Part shown: positions 17,352-25,216 of the stretch, one piece after another
How the letters are laid out: the number at the start of each line of letters is the position of its first letter
How positions within the stretch are numbered: position 1 is the stretch's first letter
Source: Collimonas sp. OK307
Lineage (GTDB): Bacteria; Pseudomonadota; Gammaproteobacteria; Burkholderiales; Burkholderiaceae_D
Assembly (NCBI RefSeq): GCF_900113705.1
Contig: NZ_FOQI01000010.1
Location: 1 to 64,000 of the forward strand
Direction: 5' to 3'
DNA: 64,000 nt
Translations under genes and position numbers: made by a program
The notes under the pieces: generated by a model
What the model was told of the DNA's origin: nothing
The model's database searches: none
The model's input: the letters and a program-made list of their open reading frames with translations, nothing else

Positions 17352-18731
17352 GTGAAAACATCCTCATTCTCCAATCTCCCGCTGGCGCCGGCATTACTCA
17401 GCAACCTGGATAGCCTCGGTTATCACGAAATGACCCCGATCCAGGCCCAGAGCCTGCCGGTCATCCTCGAGCGGCGCGACCTGATCGCCCAGGCCAAGAC
17501 CGGCAGCGGCAAGACAGCCGCCTTCGGCATCGGCATCCTGCACAAACTCAACCCGAGCTACTTCGCGATCCAGGCGCTGGTGCTGTGCCCTACGCGTGAA
17601 CTGGCAGACCAGGTCGCCAAGGAACTGCGCCGGCTGGCGCGCTTCGCCGACAACGTCAAGATCCTGACGCTGTGCGGCGGTACGCCGATGGGACCGCAAA
17701 TCGGCTCGCTGGAGCATGGCGCCCATATCATTGTCGGCACACCGGGACGTATTCGCGATCACATCGGGCGCGGCAGCATCAACCTCGGCACGGTCCAGAC
17801 ACTAGTGCTGGATGAAGCCGACCGCATGGTCGACATGGGTTTTTACGAAGAAATCTCAGGCATCGTCAGCGCCTGCCCGGCGCGGCGCCAGACCTTGCTG
17901 TTTTCCGCCACCTATCCGGACGATATCCGCAAGGCCAGCGCGGAATTCCTGCGCGATGCGGTCGAGGTGAAAGTCGAGGCGCAACACGATACGGTCCGCA
18001 TCGAACAACGCTTTTACGAAGTCTCTTATGAAGGCCGCAACGCCGCTGTAGCGCAGCTGCTGAACCACTACAAACCGGTGTCGACCATCGCTTTTTGCAA
18101 CACCAAGATTCATTGCCGTGAACTGGCCGACGAACTGCGTGCACAGGGTTTCAGCGCATTGGCGCTGTATGGCGAACTGGAACAACGCGAACGTGACGAG
18201 ATTCTGGTACTTTTCGCCAATCAAAGCTGTTCAGTGCTGGTAGCCACCGACGTTGCCGCGCGCGGCCTGGATATCCAGACCCTGGGTGCGGTCATCAATG
18301 TCGACGTTTCCAAGGATACCGAAGTCCACATCCATCGCATCGGCCGCACCGGCCGCGGCCAGGAACGCGGGCTGGCGCTGAGTTTGTGCGCACCGAATGA
18401 AAAAAAATGGGTCAAGCTGATCGAGGATTACCAGCAAGGACCGGTCAGCTGGTTCGACCTGGCTGAGCTGGAACCGGCCTATGGCGAACCGTTGACGGCG
18501 CCGATGGTGACGCTATGCATCATGGGCGGCAAACGAGACAAGCTGCGTCCGGGCGATTTGCTGGGCGCGCTGACCGGCGATGTCGGCTTGAATAAGGAGC
18601 AAGTCGGCAAGATCAGCGTCTTTGATTTCGTCACCTACGTGGCATTGGATAAGCGCATTGCCAAGCAGGCATTCGGCCGGCTTAGCAGCGGCAATATCAA
18701 GGGCAAGACTTTCAAGATGCGGTTTATTTAA
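17352..18731 (+). CDS. dbpA: ATP-dependent RNA helicase DbpA
   Basis: A 459-residue DEAD-box helicase for late 50S ribosome assembly, activated by hairpin 92 of 23S rRNA. Motifs in order: Q motif MTPIQAQSLPV near 29, Walker A AKTGSGKTAAFG near 48, PTRELADQVAKELRR, DEAD in VLDEADRMVDMGF near 155, SAT in LLFSATYP, and HRIGRTGRGQERG near 325. The C-terminal DbpA RNA-binding domain runs from about 385 (VTLCIMGGKRDKLRPGDLLG) to the end. The start is GTG with a weak ribosome binding site; the next Met would cut into the Q motif. Single gene. Confidence 0.93.
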   Translation: MKTSSFSNLPLAPALLSNLDSLGYHEMTPIQAQSLPVILERRDLIAQAKTGSGKTAAFGIGILHKLNPSYFAIQALVLCPTRELADQVAKELRRLARFADNVKILTLCGGTPMGPQIGSLEHGAHIIVGTPGRIRDHIGRGSINLGTVQTLVLDEADRMVDMGFYEEISGIVSACPARRQTLLFSATYPDDIRKASAEFLRDAVEVKVEAQHDTVRIEQRFYEVSYEGRNAAVAQLLNHYKPVSTIAFCNTKIHCRELADELRAQGFSALALYGELEQRERDEILVLFANQSCSVLVATDVAARGLDIQTLGAVINVDVSKDTEVHIHRIGRTGRGQERGLALSLCAPNEKKWVKLIEDYQQGPVSWFDLAELEPAYGEPLTAPMVTLCIMGGKRDKLRPGDLLGALTGDVGLNKEQVGKISVFDFVTYVALDKRIAKQAFGRLSSGNIKGKTFKMRFI

Positions 18732-18873
18732 ATCCAGGCGCTGGCGGGCAGCGCCGTAAGTGTGCAATCAATAATTATTCAATCATTATTTTTGTATATT
18801 CACTCGATGTTGGCAGCGCATAAAACATGTTAAATTTGCCCATGGAAATTTTTTGCTTTACGGGTAGGTAGGT

Positions 18874-19584
18874 ATGCTTAGCTGGCAAGAACAACAGATA
18901 CAGTCCATGTTGAGCGCCGAATCCGCGCCCACTTTTTTTGATGCATTGTCCGGCGTCGCCAAGCAGCTGGGCTTCGATTACTGCTCTTACGACATGCGCT
19001 TGCCGTGGCCGTTGGCCGAACCCAAGGTACTCAACTTAAACAACTACCCCACAACGTGGCAGCAACGCTACGCACAAGAAAGCTACCAGCACATCGACCC
19101 CACCGTGGCGCATGGCCGGCAATCGAACTTGCCGTTAGTCTGGTCCGACGCGCAAGTCACCAGCAACCGCTCGTTCTGGGAAGACGCGCATGCACATGGC
19201 TTGCATACGGGCTGGGCGCAATCCTGCCATGATGCAAAAGGCATTAGCGGACTGCTCAATTTATCGCGTTCGGATGAGAGCATTTCGGCTGCAGAGCTGC
19301 GTGAAATTTCGAAGAAACTATCATGGCTGGTCAACGCAGCACATGAAGGCTTGTCGCTGTTGCTGATTCAGGAGCACATGCCGGAAGCCGCTGCGCAATT
19401 AACCGCGCGGGAAATCGACGTGCTGCGCTGGACCGCCGACGGCAAGACTTCAGGCGAAATCAGCGAGATCATGCGTATTTCCGATCGTACGGTAAATTTC
19501 CATATTTCGAACGCCCTGAAGAAGCTCAACGCAACCAACAAAACCGCGGCGGCCGTCAAAGCAGTGAGGTTTGGCATTTTATAG
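18874..19584 (+). CDS. LuxR-family quorum-sensing regulator (solo)
   Basis: A 236-residue regulator with an N-terminal autoinducer-binding domain (about 15-160) and C-terminal LuxR helix-turn-helix (about 176-232, LTAREIDVLRWTADGKTSGE). All six residues conserved in TraR/LasR for acyl-homoserine-lactone binding can be placed: Trp62, Tyr66, Asp75, Pro76, Trp90 and Gly113, as can the helix-turn-helix residues Glu180, Leu184 and Gly190. No luxI-type synthase is in the window, so it is a solo here. It is followed 35 bp later by the ltrA-like gene on the same strand, probably co-transcribed. The upstream 140 bases are very AT-rich. Confidence 0.92.
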   Translation: MLSWQEQQIQSMLSAESAPTFFDALSGVAKQLGFDYCSYDMRLPWPLAEPKVLNLNNYPTTWQQRYAQESYQHIDPTVAHGRQSNLPLVWSDAQVTSNRSFWEDAHAHGLHTGWAQSCHDAKGISGLLNLSRSDESISAAELREISKKLSWLVNAAHEGLSLLLIQEHMPEAAAQLTAREIDVLRWTADGKTSGEISEIMRISDRTVNFHISNALKKLNATNKTAAAVKAVRFGIL

Positions 19585-19619
19585 TCGCATAGGCGACGAT
19601 ATGGAGACAAGGAAAAGCG

Positions 19620-20795
19620 ATGAGTATCTGGGGCAAGGCCAATCTCCTTCGTACCCGCGATGGCCACGAAGCCAAAGTGCTGCCGGTCGAGCTGTTCTTT
19701 GATCTGGTATATGTCTTTGCCGTTACTCAGTTATCCCACCATTTGCTGGAAAACCTCACCCCGCCGGGGGCTTTTCAAACCCTGGTCCTGTGGTTTGCGG
19801 TATGGCTGGTCTGGCAGTACACCTGCTGGGTGACCAACTGGTTCGACCCGGATACAATGCCGATCAGGTTGCTACTGCTCGCCATCATGCTGGTCAGCCT
19901 GGTCATGTCGGCAGTGCTGCCTGATGCGTTTGGGGAGCGCGGCCTGATTTTTGCCATGTGCTACGCCACCATGCAGATCGGCCGCACCCTGTTTGTGGTA
20001 TTCCACCTGGGGCGCCATCATGCCCTGAGCAAGAATTTCCAGCGCATGCTCGGCTGGCTGTGCATCTCGGGCGCATTCTGGATTGCCGGCGGCCTGTCTG
20101 CAGGCAATTACCGGCTATGGTTCTGGATGCTTGCAGTGGCGTGCGAATATGTGTCGCCGATGTTCGGCCTGTGGCTGCCGGGCATGGGCCGCTCCCGGAC
20201 GCAGGAATGGACCATAGAGGGTGGCCACATGGCCGAGCGCTGCCAGTTGTTCGTGATTGTGGCGCTGGGTGAATCGATCCTTGTCACCGGCGCTACCATC
20301 AGCCATATGGCAAACTGGAATGCACCTACCTTGATCGCCTTCCTGGTGGCCTTCCTTGGCAGCCTGGCGATGTGGTGGATCTATTTCGACACCAGCAGCC
20401 AGGCCGGCACCGAAGCCATCGTGCATTCCAAAGATCCGGGACGTATCGGGGCGTATTTCCACTACACCCACGTCATCATCGTCGCCGGCGTGATCATTAC
20501 CGCCGTCGGCAATGAACTGGCGATCGCCGATCCGGCCAGACATATAGATACCAAATCGCTGGCGGTCCTGATCGGCGGACCGATGGTGTATTTGTCCGGC
20601 AACGGCATCTACAAGACCGTGCTCTACCACCGGTTTCCGTTTTCTCATGTGATCGGACTGGTGGCGCTGGCGTTATTGATCCCGTTCGCCTACTTCACCG
20701 ATCAGTTGATGGTCTCAGGCCTGACCACCGTAATACTGATAGTCGCGGCCACCCAGGAGAGCGTGTCGCGCCGCCGCATGCGGCGCGCCGACTAG
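19620..20795 (+). CDS. Low-temperature-requirement protein A (LtrA) family membrane protein
   Basis: A 391-residue integral membrane protein with about ten to eleven hydrophobic segments. The family opening VELFFDLVYVFAVTQLSHHL (residues 23-42) is clear, as is the CQLFVIVALGESILVTGATI segment near 208. LtrA proteins are widespread and of unknown biochemical function; the name comes from cold sensitivity of a Listeria mutant. It starts 35 bp after the LuxR solo, which suggests shared transcription. It is convergent with the AraC gene and ends in the shared hairpin at 20799-20826. Confidence 0.88.
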   Translation: MSIWGKANLLRTRDGHEAKVLPVELFFDLVYVFAVTQLSHHLLENLTPPGAFQTLVLWFAVWLVWQYTCWVTNWFDPDTMPIRLLLLAIMLVSLVMSAVLPDAFGERGLIFAMCYATMQIGRTLFVVFHLGRHHALSKNFQRMLGWLCISGAFWIAGGLSAGNYRLWFWMLAVACEYVSPMFGLWLPGMGRSRTQEWTIEGGHMAERCQLFVIVALGESILVTGATISHMANWNAPTLIAFLVAFLGSLAMWWIYFDTSSQAGTEAIVHSKDPGRIGAYFHYTHVIIVAGVIITAVGNELAIADPARHIDTKSLAVLIGGPMVYLSGNGIYKTVLYHRFPFSHVIGLVALALLIPFAYFTDQLMVSGLTTVILIVAATQESVSRRRMRRAD

Positions 20796-20798
20796 GCC

Positions 20799-20826
20799 CG
20801 GCAGCCCGCCTTAAGCAGGGCTGCCG
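20799..20826. terminator. Hairpin between the convergent ltrA-like and araC genes
   Basis: Inverted repeat CGGCAGCCC (20799-20807) and GGGCTGCCG (20818-20826), loop of 10 bases. It spans the end of the AraC-family gene and begins just after the LtrA stop. No T-run on either side, so factor-independent termination is uncertain. Confidence 0.4.
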
Positions 20827-21773
20827 ACCGCAGCAGTGCCAGTTGCGCCAGCAGCACGCAAGCGTGCAACATCGCGCGCCGGCGGCGAACCGAACATGCG
20901 GTTGTACTCGCGGCTGAATTGCGAAGGGCTTTCATAGCCGACCAGATGCCCTGCCGTGGCGGCGTCGCCAACCTGCGCGAACAAGAGCCGACGTGCTTCC
21001 TGCAGCCTGAGCTGTTTCTGGTATTGCAAAGGCGTCATCGCCGTCACCGCCTTGAAATGATGGTGCAGCGAGGATGAACTCATGTTAGCTTCGCGCGCCA
21101 GGTTTTCTATCCGCAGCGGCAACCGGTAATCGCGCTTGATCAGATCGATCGCCTTCACCACGTGCTGTGCCTGACTGTCGGACATGGCGATCTGCTGCAA
21201 CATGCCGCCCTGCTCGTCCTGCAGCAGCCGATACAGGATTTCCCGTATCGCCAGCGGCGCCAGTACCGCGATATCCTTCGGAGTCGCCAGCAACTGCATC
21301 AGGCGTAGCACCGCATCCAGCAGACTGGAATTAGCTTTGCTGACAAACATGCCGCGTGCCGGCAGATCGGCTTTTTTTACGTGCCCCTCGCCCGCCATGA
21401 TCAGGTCGCCGATCTCCTTCGGATCAAGATCCAGCCGCAGGCTCAGATAAGGCTGCTCCGGCGTCGCTTGCGTCACATGCCCCGTCACCGGCAAGTCAAC
21501 CGAGACCACCAGATATTGAGTGGGATTGTAAATATAGACTTCGTCGGCCAGCATCGTTTGCTTCTGTCCCTGGGCAATGATGCACAACGCCGGCTTATGC
21601 AAGGCATGGGCAGGCGCCGACGGTTGCGACAGACGCGCCAGGTGGAGTGGCGCAATCGCCGTCTGGTGTATGCCTTCCGTGGCGTATTGCGCAATCAGGC
21701 GCGCCAGCTCGATTTGCTGCAGCGATGCAGCTTGCTCGGCGGCTGCCTCTTGCATTGATCCTGAATTATTCAT
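20811..21773 (-). CDS. AraC-family transcriptional regulator
   Basis: A 320-residue regulator. The N-terminal AraC_N domain (about 40-180) contains KPALCIIAQGQKQTMLADEV and the ligand-pocket stretch YLVVSVDLPVTGHV; the two C-terminal helix-turn-helix motifs lie at about 210-300 (IENLAREANMSSSSLHHHFK, AGHLVGYESPSQFSREYNRM). The start at 21773 has AAAGG eight bases ahead; a longer frame to 21860 adds 29 residues without support. It follows tauC on the same strand after 160 bp but has no evident link to sulfonate use. Effector unknown. Confidence 0.9.
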   Translation of the reverse strand: MNNSGSMQEAAAEQAASLQQIELARLIAQYATEGIHQTAIAPLHLARLSQPSAPAHALHKPALCIIAQGQKQTMLADEVYIYNPTQYLVVSVDLPVTGHVTQATPEQPYLSLRLDLDPKEIGDLIMAGEGHVKKADLPARGMFVSKANSSLLDAVLRLMQLLATPKDIAVLAPLAIREILYRLLQDEQGGMLQQIAMSDSQAQHVVKAIDLIKRDYRLPLRIENLAREANMSSSSLHHHFKAVTAMTPLQYQKQLRLQEARRLLFAQVGDAATAGHLVGYESPSQFSREYNRMFGSPPARDVARLRAAGATGTAAVGSPA

Positions 21774-21910
21774 TTTCAGCCTTTCACAGCGTTTGATCGA
21801 GTCTACTATTTTTCGATCCGACGCGGCGTGAGCCAATGACAACTTTGGAGGATTGTGCAAGAAGTCGGGACTAAACGACCATCCCTCGCCAGCCAGCTAT
21901 CCGTTGCCAC

Positions 21911-21929
21911 TGTGGCCATTTTGGCCACA
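21911..21929 (-). terminator. Hairpin after tauC
   Basis: TGTGGCCA (21911-21918), loop TTT, TGGCCACA (21922-21929), 3 bases downstream of the tauC stop. Strong GC stem but no U-run on the minus strand, so either a weak terminator or a 3'-end stabiliser for the tau transcript. Confidence 0.4.
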
Positions 21930-21932
21930 AAT

Positions 21933-22805
21933 TCATGCACGCCCTTCCCATGGCACGTATTTGCGTTGCAGCCAGCGCAGCCCATATTCAAAACCCGATG
22001 CAATCAACGCAATCACCAGAATCCCCATGATCACCACATCGGTTACCAGGAATTGCGCAGCCGACTGGATCATGAAACCCAGCCCACGCGTAGCGGCAAT
22101 CAATTCCGCTGCCACCAAGGTCGACCAGCCTACGCCCAGGCCAATCCGGATCCCGGTAAGCACATCGGGCGCCGCAGATGGCAAGATGACAAAACGAATC
22201 AGCTGCCAGCGCGAAGCGCCCAGTGTCTGCGCCGCCCGCAAGCGGTTTTGATCGACGCGGCGCACACCATGCAAGGTGGCAATCGCCAGCGGCGCGAAAA
22301 TCGCCAGGTAGATCAGCAGCACCTTGGATAGCTCGCCGATGCCAAACCAGATCACGATCAGTGGCAAATAGGCCAATGGCGGGATCGGCCGGTAAAACTC
22401 GATCAGGGGATCGAATACGGCGCGTGCACGAGGGCTCAAGCCAATCAGGATGCCCACCGGAATGGCGCTGGCGATGGCCAGCAGCAGCGCTGCAAATACG
22501 CGGGCGATACTGGTAAAGGCATGCTGCCACAATGTAGCGTCGACAAACCCGTCGATGGCCACCGCCTTGAATTTTTGCAATACCGCCACCGGCGACGGCA
22601 GGAACAGTGGCGGCACCAGTGCAAGGGCGCTGGCCAGCCACCACAGGCTTAGCAAGGCCGCCACTGTCAGCGAGGTGATGCTGCGCTCGGAAATGGCGTG
22701 CCCGGCTTTGATTTTCGGGGCCAACGTCAGTGGCGTTGCATAATCCGGCGGCTCCGGTTGCAACTCATATTCCAGCGGCGAAAACGTGACAGATAATTCA
22801 CTCAT
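21933..22805 (-). CDS. tauC: Taurine ABC transporter permease
   Basis: A 290-residue inner-membrane protein of the TauC/SsuC permease family with about six membrane segments after a cytoplasmic N-terminal extension of some 45 residues. The ATPase-contact (EAA) loop is RLRAAQTLGASRWQLIRFVI near residue 188; AAELIAATRGLGFMIQSA near 235 is typical of TauC. It imports taurine and other alkanesulfonates with TauA and TauB. The start overlaps the tauB stop by ATGA (22802-22805). No tauD oxygenase follows; an AraC gene lies downstream instead. Confidence 0.92.
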   Translation of the reverse strand: MSELSVTFSPLEYELQPEPPDYATPLTLAPKIKAGHAISERSITSLTVAALLSLWWLASALALVPPLFLPSPVAVLQKFKAVAIDGFVDATLWQHAFTSIARVFAALLLAIASAIPVGILIGLSPRARAVFDPLIEFYRPIPPLAYLPLIVIWFGIGELSKVLLIYLAIFAPLAIATLHGVRRVDQNRLRAAQTLGASRWQLIRFVILPSAAPDVLTGIRIGLGVGWSTLVAAELIAATRGLGFMIQSAAQFLVTDVVIMGILVIALIASGFEYGLRWLQRKYVPWEGRA

Positions 22806-23623
22806 GCCAAGACCTCCTCCGATACAACATCACTGCGGGGATCGATCTGTGCTTCTGGATGCAGCAGTTGTTCCAGGATTTCCTCGCGCAAATGAACGAA
22901 ACCCGGATCTGACTTGATGCTGCGTGCCGGCTCGCCAGCGGCAAAGCGGGCGCCGAACTCAAGCTGACGCACGCTATCCACTCTTCCCGGCCGCGCCCGC
23001 AGCAATACCAGGTCGGTTGCCAGGAACAAGGCTTCTTCGACGCTATGGGTAATCATGAAGATGCCCTTGCCGGATGCCTTCCAGACCTGCAGCAGATGCT
23101 CCTGCATCTGTTCGCGCGTCAGGGCATCGAGTGCACCCAGCGGCTCATCCAGCAGCAGGAAACGCGGATCTACCGCTAATGCGCGCGCCAGGCTGACGCG
23201 CTGGCGCATACCGCCTGATAATTCCCAAATGGCCGCATCTGCATAGTCCCGGAGGCCGGTCAGCGCCAGGTATTCGTGTGCCTTGGCTTGCCGTTGTTGC
23301 GGCGATTGCCCGGCCAGCCGCAGCCCGAATGCGACATTTTCCTGCACCGTTTGCCAAGGCAGCAAGGTATCGCTCTGAAACACTACGCCGCGCTCGGCGC
23401 CTGGCCCGGTAATCGGCACGTTATCGATACTGGCGAAACCCGAGCTTGGCTTCAAAAAGCCGGCAATCAGATTGAGCAACGTGGTCTTGCCACAGCCGGA
23501 TTCGCCGATTACTACCGTAAACCGGCCATCGTGCAGATCCAGCGAAATATCGCGCAAGACTTGTTGCGGCCATGCAACGCCGGCGCCTGGATACGCCACG
23601 CTCACCGATTGCAGACGAATCAT
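22802..23623 (-). CDS. tauB: Taurine ABC transporter ATP-binding protein
   Basis: A 273-residue ABC ATPase: Walker A GESGCGKTTLLNLIAG near residue 39, signature LSGGMRQRVSLARAL near 134, Walker B FLLLDEPLGALD near 155, switch His in MITHSVEEALFLATD near 188. It energises the TauC permease. It is in the operon tauA-tauB-tauC, starting 9 bp after the tauA stop and overlapping tauC by 4 bp. Length fits TauB/SsuB; the assignment to taurine rests mainly on the neighbouring TauA. Confidence 0.93.
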   Translation of the reverse strand: MIRLQSVSVAYPGAGVAWPQQVLRDISLDLHDGRFTVVIGESGCGKTTLLNLIAGFLKPSSGFASIDNVPITGPGAERGVVFQSDTLLPWQTVQENVAFGLRLAGQSPQQRQAKAHEYLALTGLRDYADAAIWELSGGMRQRVSLARALAVDPRFLLLDEPLGALDALTREQMQEHLLQVWKASGKGIFMITHSVEEALFLATDLVLLRARPGRVDSVRQLEFGARFAAGEPARSIKSDPGFVHLREEILEQLLHPEAQIDPRSDVVSEEVLA

Positions 23624-23632
23624 GAGAATTCC

Positions 23633-24637
23633 TTACTGGAGTGCGGCTTGCTTGACGAATGCCGGATTGACATAGGGTTGATAATCCGGCAATACGCGCT
23701 CTACTTTCTTTTGCTCTTGCAAGAAGCCGGCCGTCGCAGCTAACGCCTTGACGGTGGAACCGCTCAACAGTTGCCCCTGTTCAGCCAGCGTAGGAAAGCC
23801 ACTGCCGGCCAGCAGCTCGGCAATATCGCTCTGCTTGGCCGCAGTCAGTCGTGCAATCTTTTCGAATTGCGGTGAGCCCGCTTTCCAGTCCGCGCCGTGG
23901 CTACGGTAATCGGCATAGGCTTTACCGGTGACTTTGACGAAGGCAGTCACAAAATCAGGATGCTTTTGCGCAAAATCCTTGCGCACGATCCAGGCGTCGA
24001 AAGTCGGCGCACCCCACTTGGCCACCTCGGCCGAGTCGGTCAGGACTTTACCGGATTCCTTGACCTTGCCCAGCGTCGGATCCCACACGTAAGCGGCATC
24101 GATATCGCCGCGCTGCCATGCCGCCGTAATTTCCTGCGGCCGCAGATTCAGGATCTGCACCTTGGATGCAGGAACGCCCCAGTGTTTGAGGGCCGCCAGC
24201 AAGCTATAGTGAGTGGTTGAAACAAATGGCACCGCGATCTTTTTACCGATCAGGTCCTGCGCCGTGTTAATGCCGCTGCCGTTGCGGACCACCAACGCCT
24301 CGGCCTGACCGATCTGCGCCGCAATCAGGATGGTTTCGATCGGCAGCTCGCGCGTCGCCGCAGCTGCCAGCGGGCTGCTGCCGACATATCCCACCTGGAT
24401 ATCGCCGGAAGCTACCGCGGTAATGACGTCAGCGCCGCTATCGAATTTTTTCCAGTTTATTTTCCAGCCGCTGGCCTTTTCATATGCGCCGTCCGCCTGA
24501 GCGACTTTGGCTGGCTCGACCACCGTCTGGTAGGCGACATTGACTTCCTGTTCGGCGGCCCAAGCCTGATTGGACAGCAACGCGATGACTGAAGCTGCCG
24601 CTAAGACTGGCAAATGTTTGAAAAGACGAGCGATCAT
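23633..24637 (-). CDS. tauA: Taurine ABC transporter periplasmic binding protein
   Basis: A 334-residue precursor with signal peptide cut near residue 28 (SNQAWA, AEQ). The mature protein agrees along its length with E. coli TauA: VAYQTVVEPAKVAQADGAYE, FDSGADVITAVASGDIQVGY, VGSSPLAAAA, VPFVSTTHYSLLAALKHWG and AAWQRGDIDAAYVW. It binds taurine and delivers it to TauBC under sulfur limitation. The start at 24637 is decided by AGGAGG placed 8 bases ahead and by the signal peptide; a 54-residue in-frame extension to 24799 is not real. It is divergent from hipBA, with 273 bp between. Confidence 0.94.
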   Translation of the reverse strand: MIARLFKHLPVLAAASVIALLSNQAWAAEQEVNVAYQTVVEPAKVAQADGAYEKASGWKINWKKFDSGADVITAVASGDIQVGYVGSSPLAAAATRELPIETILIAAQIGQAEALVVRNGSGINTAQDLIGKKIAVPFVSTTHYSLLAALKHWGVPASKVQILNLRPQEITAAWQRGDIDAAYVWDPTLGKVKESGKVLTDSAEVAKWGAPTFDAWIVRKDFAQKHPDFVTAFVKVTGKAYADYRSHGADWKAGSPQFEKIARLTAAKQSDIAELLAGSGFPTLAEQGQLLSGSTVKALAATAGFLQEQKKVERVLPDYQPYVNPAFVKQAALQ

Positions 24638-24804
24638 GCAAACCCTCCTGGTAATTGAATCGGCTAAGTAATTAATAAAACCGGGTGACGGAACTGACGG
24701 CGAAGCTATTCGGTCTTTGCGCCAAGTTAATCGATTCAAGCCACTTCTAAAACGAAGGTTTTCAGCAATGCTTATATGGTTTTTGCCTGACACAAACATT
24801 CACA

Positions 24805-24897
24805 AAAAGATATTTAAATATCCTTAATATAAATAAGGATATTTAATTATCTTTTCCAATAAAAGATACTATACTGTTCTTAAGTTCATAAAAGATA
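24805..24897. promoter_or_regulatory. Repeat-rich operator region of hipBA
   Basis: A perfect 13-bp inverted repeat, left arm 24814-24826 and right arm 24834-24846, spacer 7, carries half-sites TATCC and GGATA, the halves of the E. coli HipB operator, but 13 rather than 8 bases apart. A second dyad TATCTTTT (24848-24855), CCAAT, AAAAGATA (24861-24868) follows, and two further AAAAGATA copies lie at 24805-24812 and 24890-24897. The array sits between tauA and hipB, ending 13 bases before the hipB start, and fits cooperative autorepression by HipB or HipAB. Confidence 0.65.
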
Positions 24898-24910
24898 GTT
24901 TATTGATCTC

Positions 24911-25216
24911 ATGAAAACCTTAAGCGAGCTATCCGCCATCCTCCGCCAAGCCAAAGACCGACTGGCGCTACCGGTCATCACCATGACCCGCAACAGTGGA
25001 TTGACCGCAGTAACAATACGCGGCGTTCTTGCTGGCAAGAACGATCCTCGCCTCAGCACCCTGATGACGATTGCCGACCAATTGGGACTGGAAGTGATGC
25101 TGTTACCCAAAGCCATGGCTTCCTCGATTGCAGCAAACCCGCCGGCTGAAGACGAAGTACTAAGCCTGGTGGCGGCGGCGCTGGCCCGGAAAAGGAACGA
25201 AAGGAACGATCGATGA
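24911..25216 (+). CDS. hipB: HipB-like antitoxin, XRE-type DNA-binding protein
   Basis: A 101-residue protein with a helix-turn-helix at about residues 20-65 (TRNSGLTAVTIRGVLAGKND, LSTLMTIADQLGLEVMLLP). HipB antitoxins dimerise, bind their own operators and hold HipA inactive. The C-terminal third is charged and probably flexible, ending in Arg-rich KRNERNDR. The stop overlaps the hipA start (ATGA, 25213-25216), the standard arrangement. The operator array directly upstream supports autoregulation. It is somewhat longer than E. coli HipB (88 residues). Confidence 0.88.
   Translation: MKTLSELSAILRQAKDRLALPVITMTRNSGLTAVTIRGVLAGKNDPRLSTLMTIADQLGLEVMLLPKAMASSIAANPPAEDEVLSLVAAALARKRNERNDR

Noticed and set aside
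18737-18755. GGCGCTG/CAGCGCC hairpin after dbpA
   Set aside because: Short stem directly after the stop without a T-run; too weak to call a terminator.
20768-20790. CGCCGCATGCGGCG palindrome near the end of the ltrA-like gene
   Set aside because: It is inside coding sequence for the Arg-rich C-terminus (RRRMRRAD); codon use explains it.
24638-24799. 54-codon extension of tauA
   Set aside because: It would bury the signal peptide, and it runs into the hipBA operator; the start at 24637 has AGGAGG.
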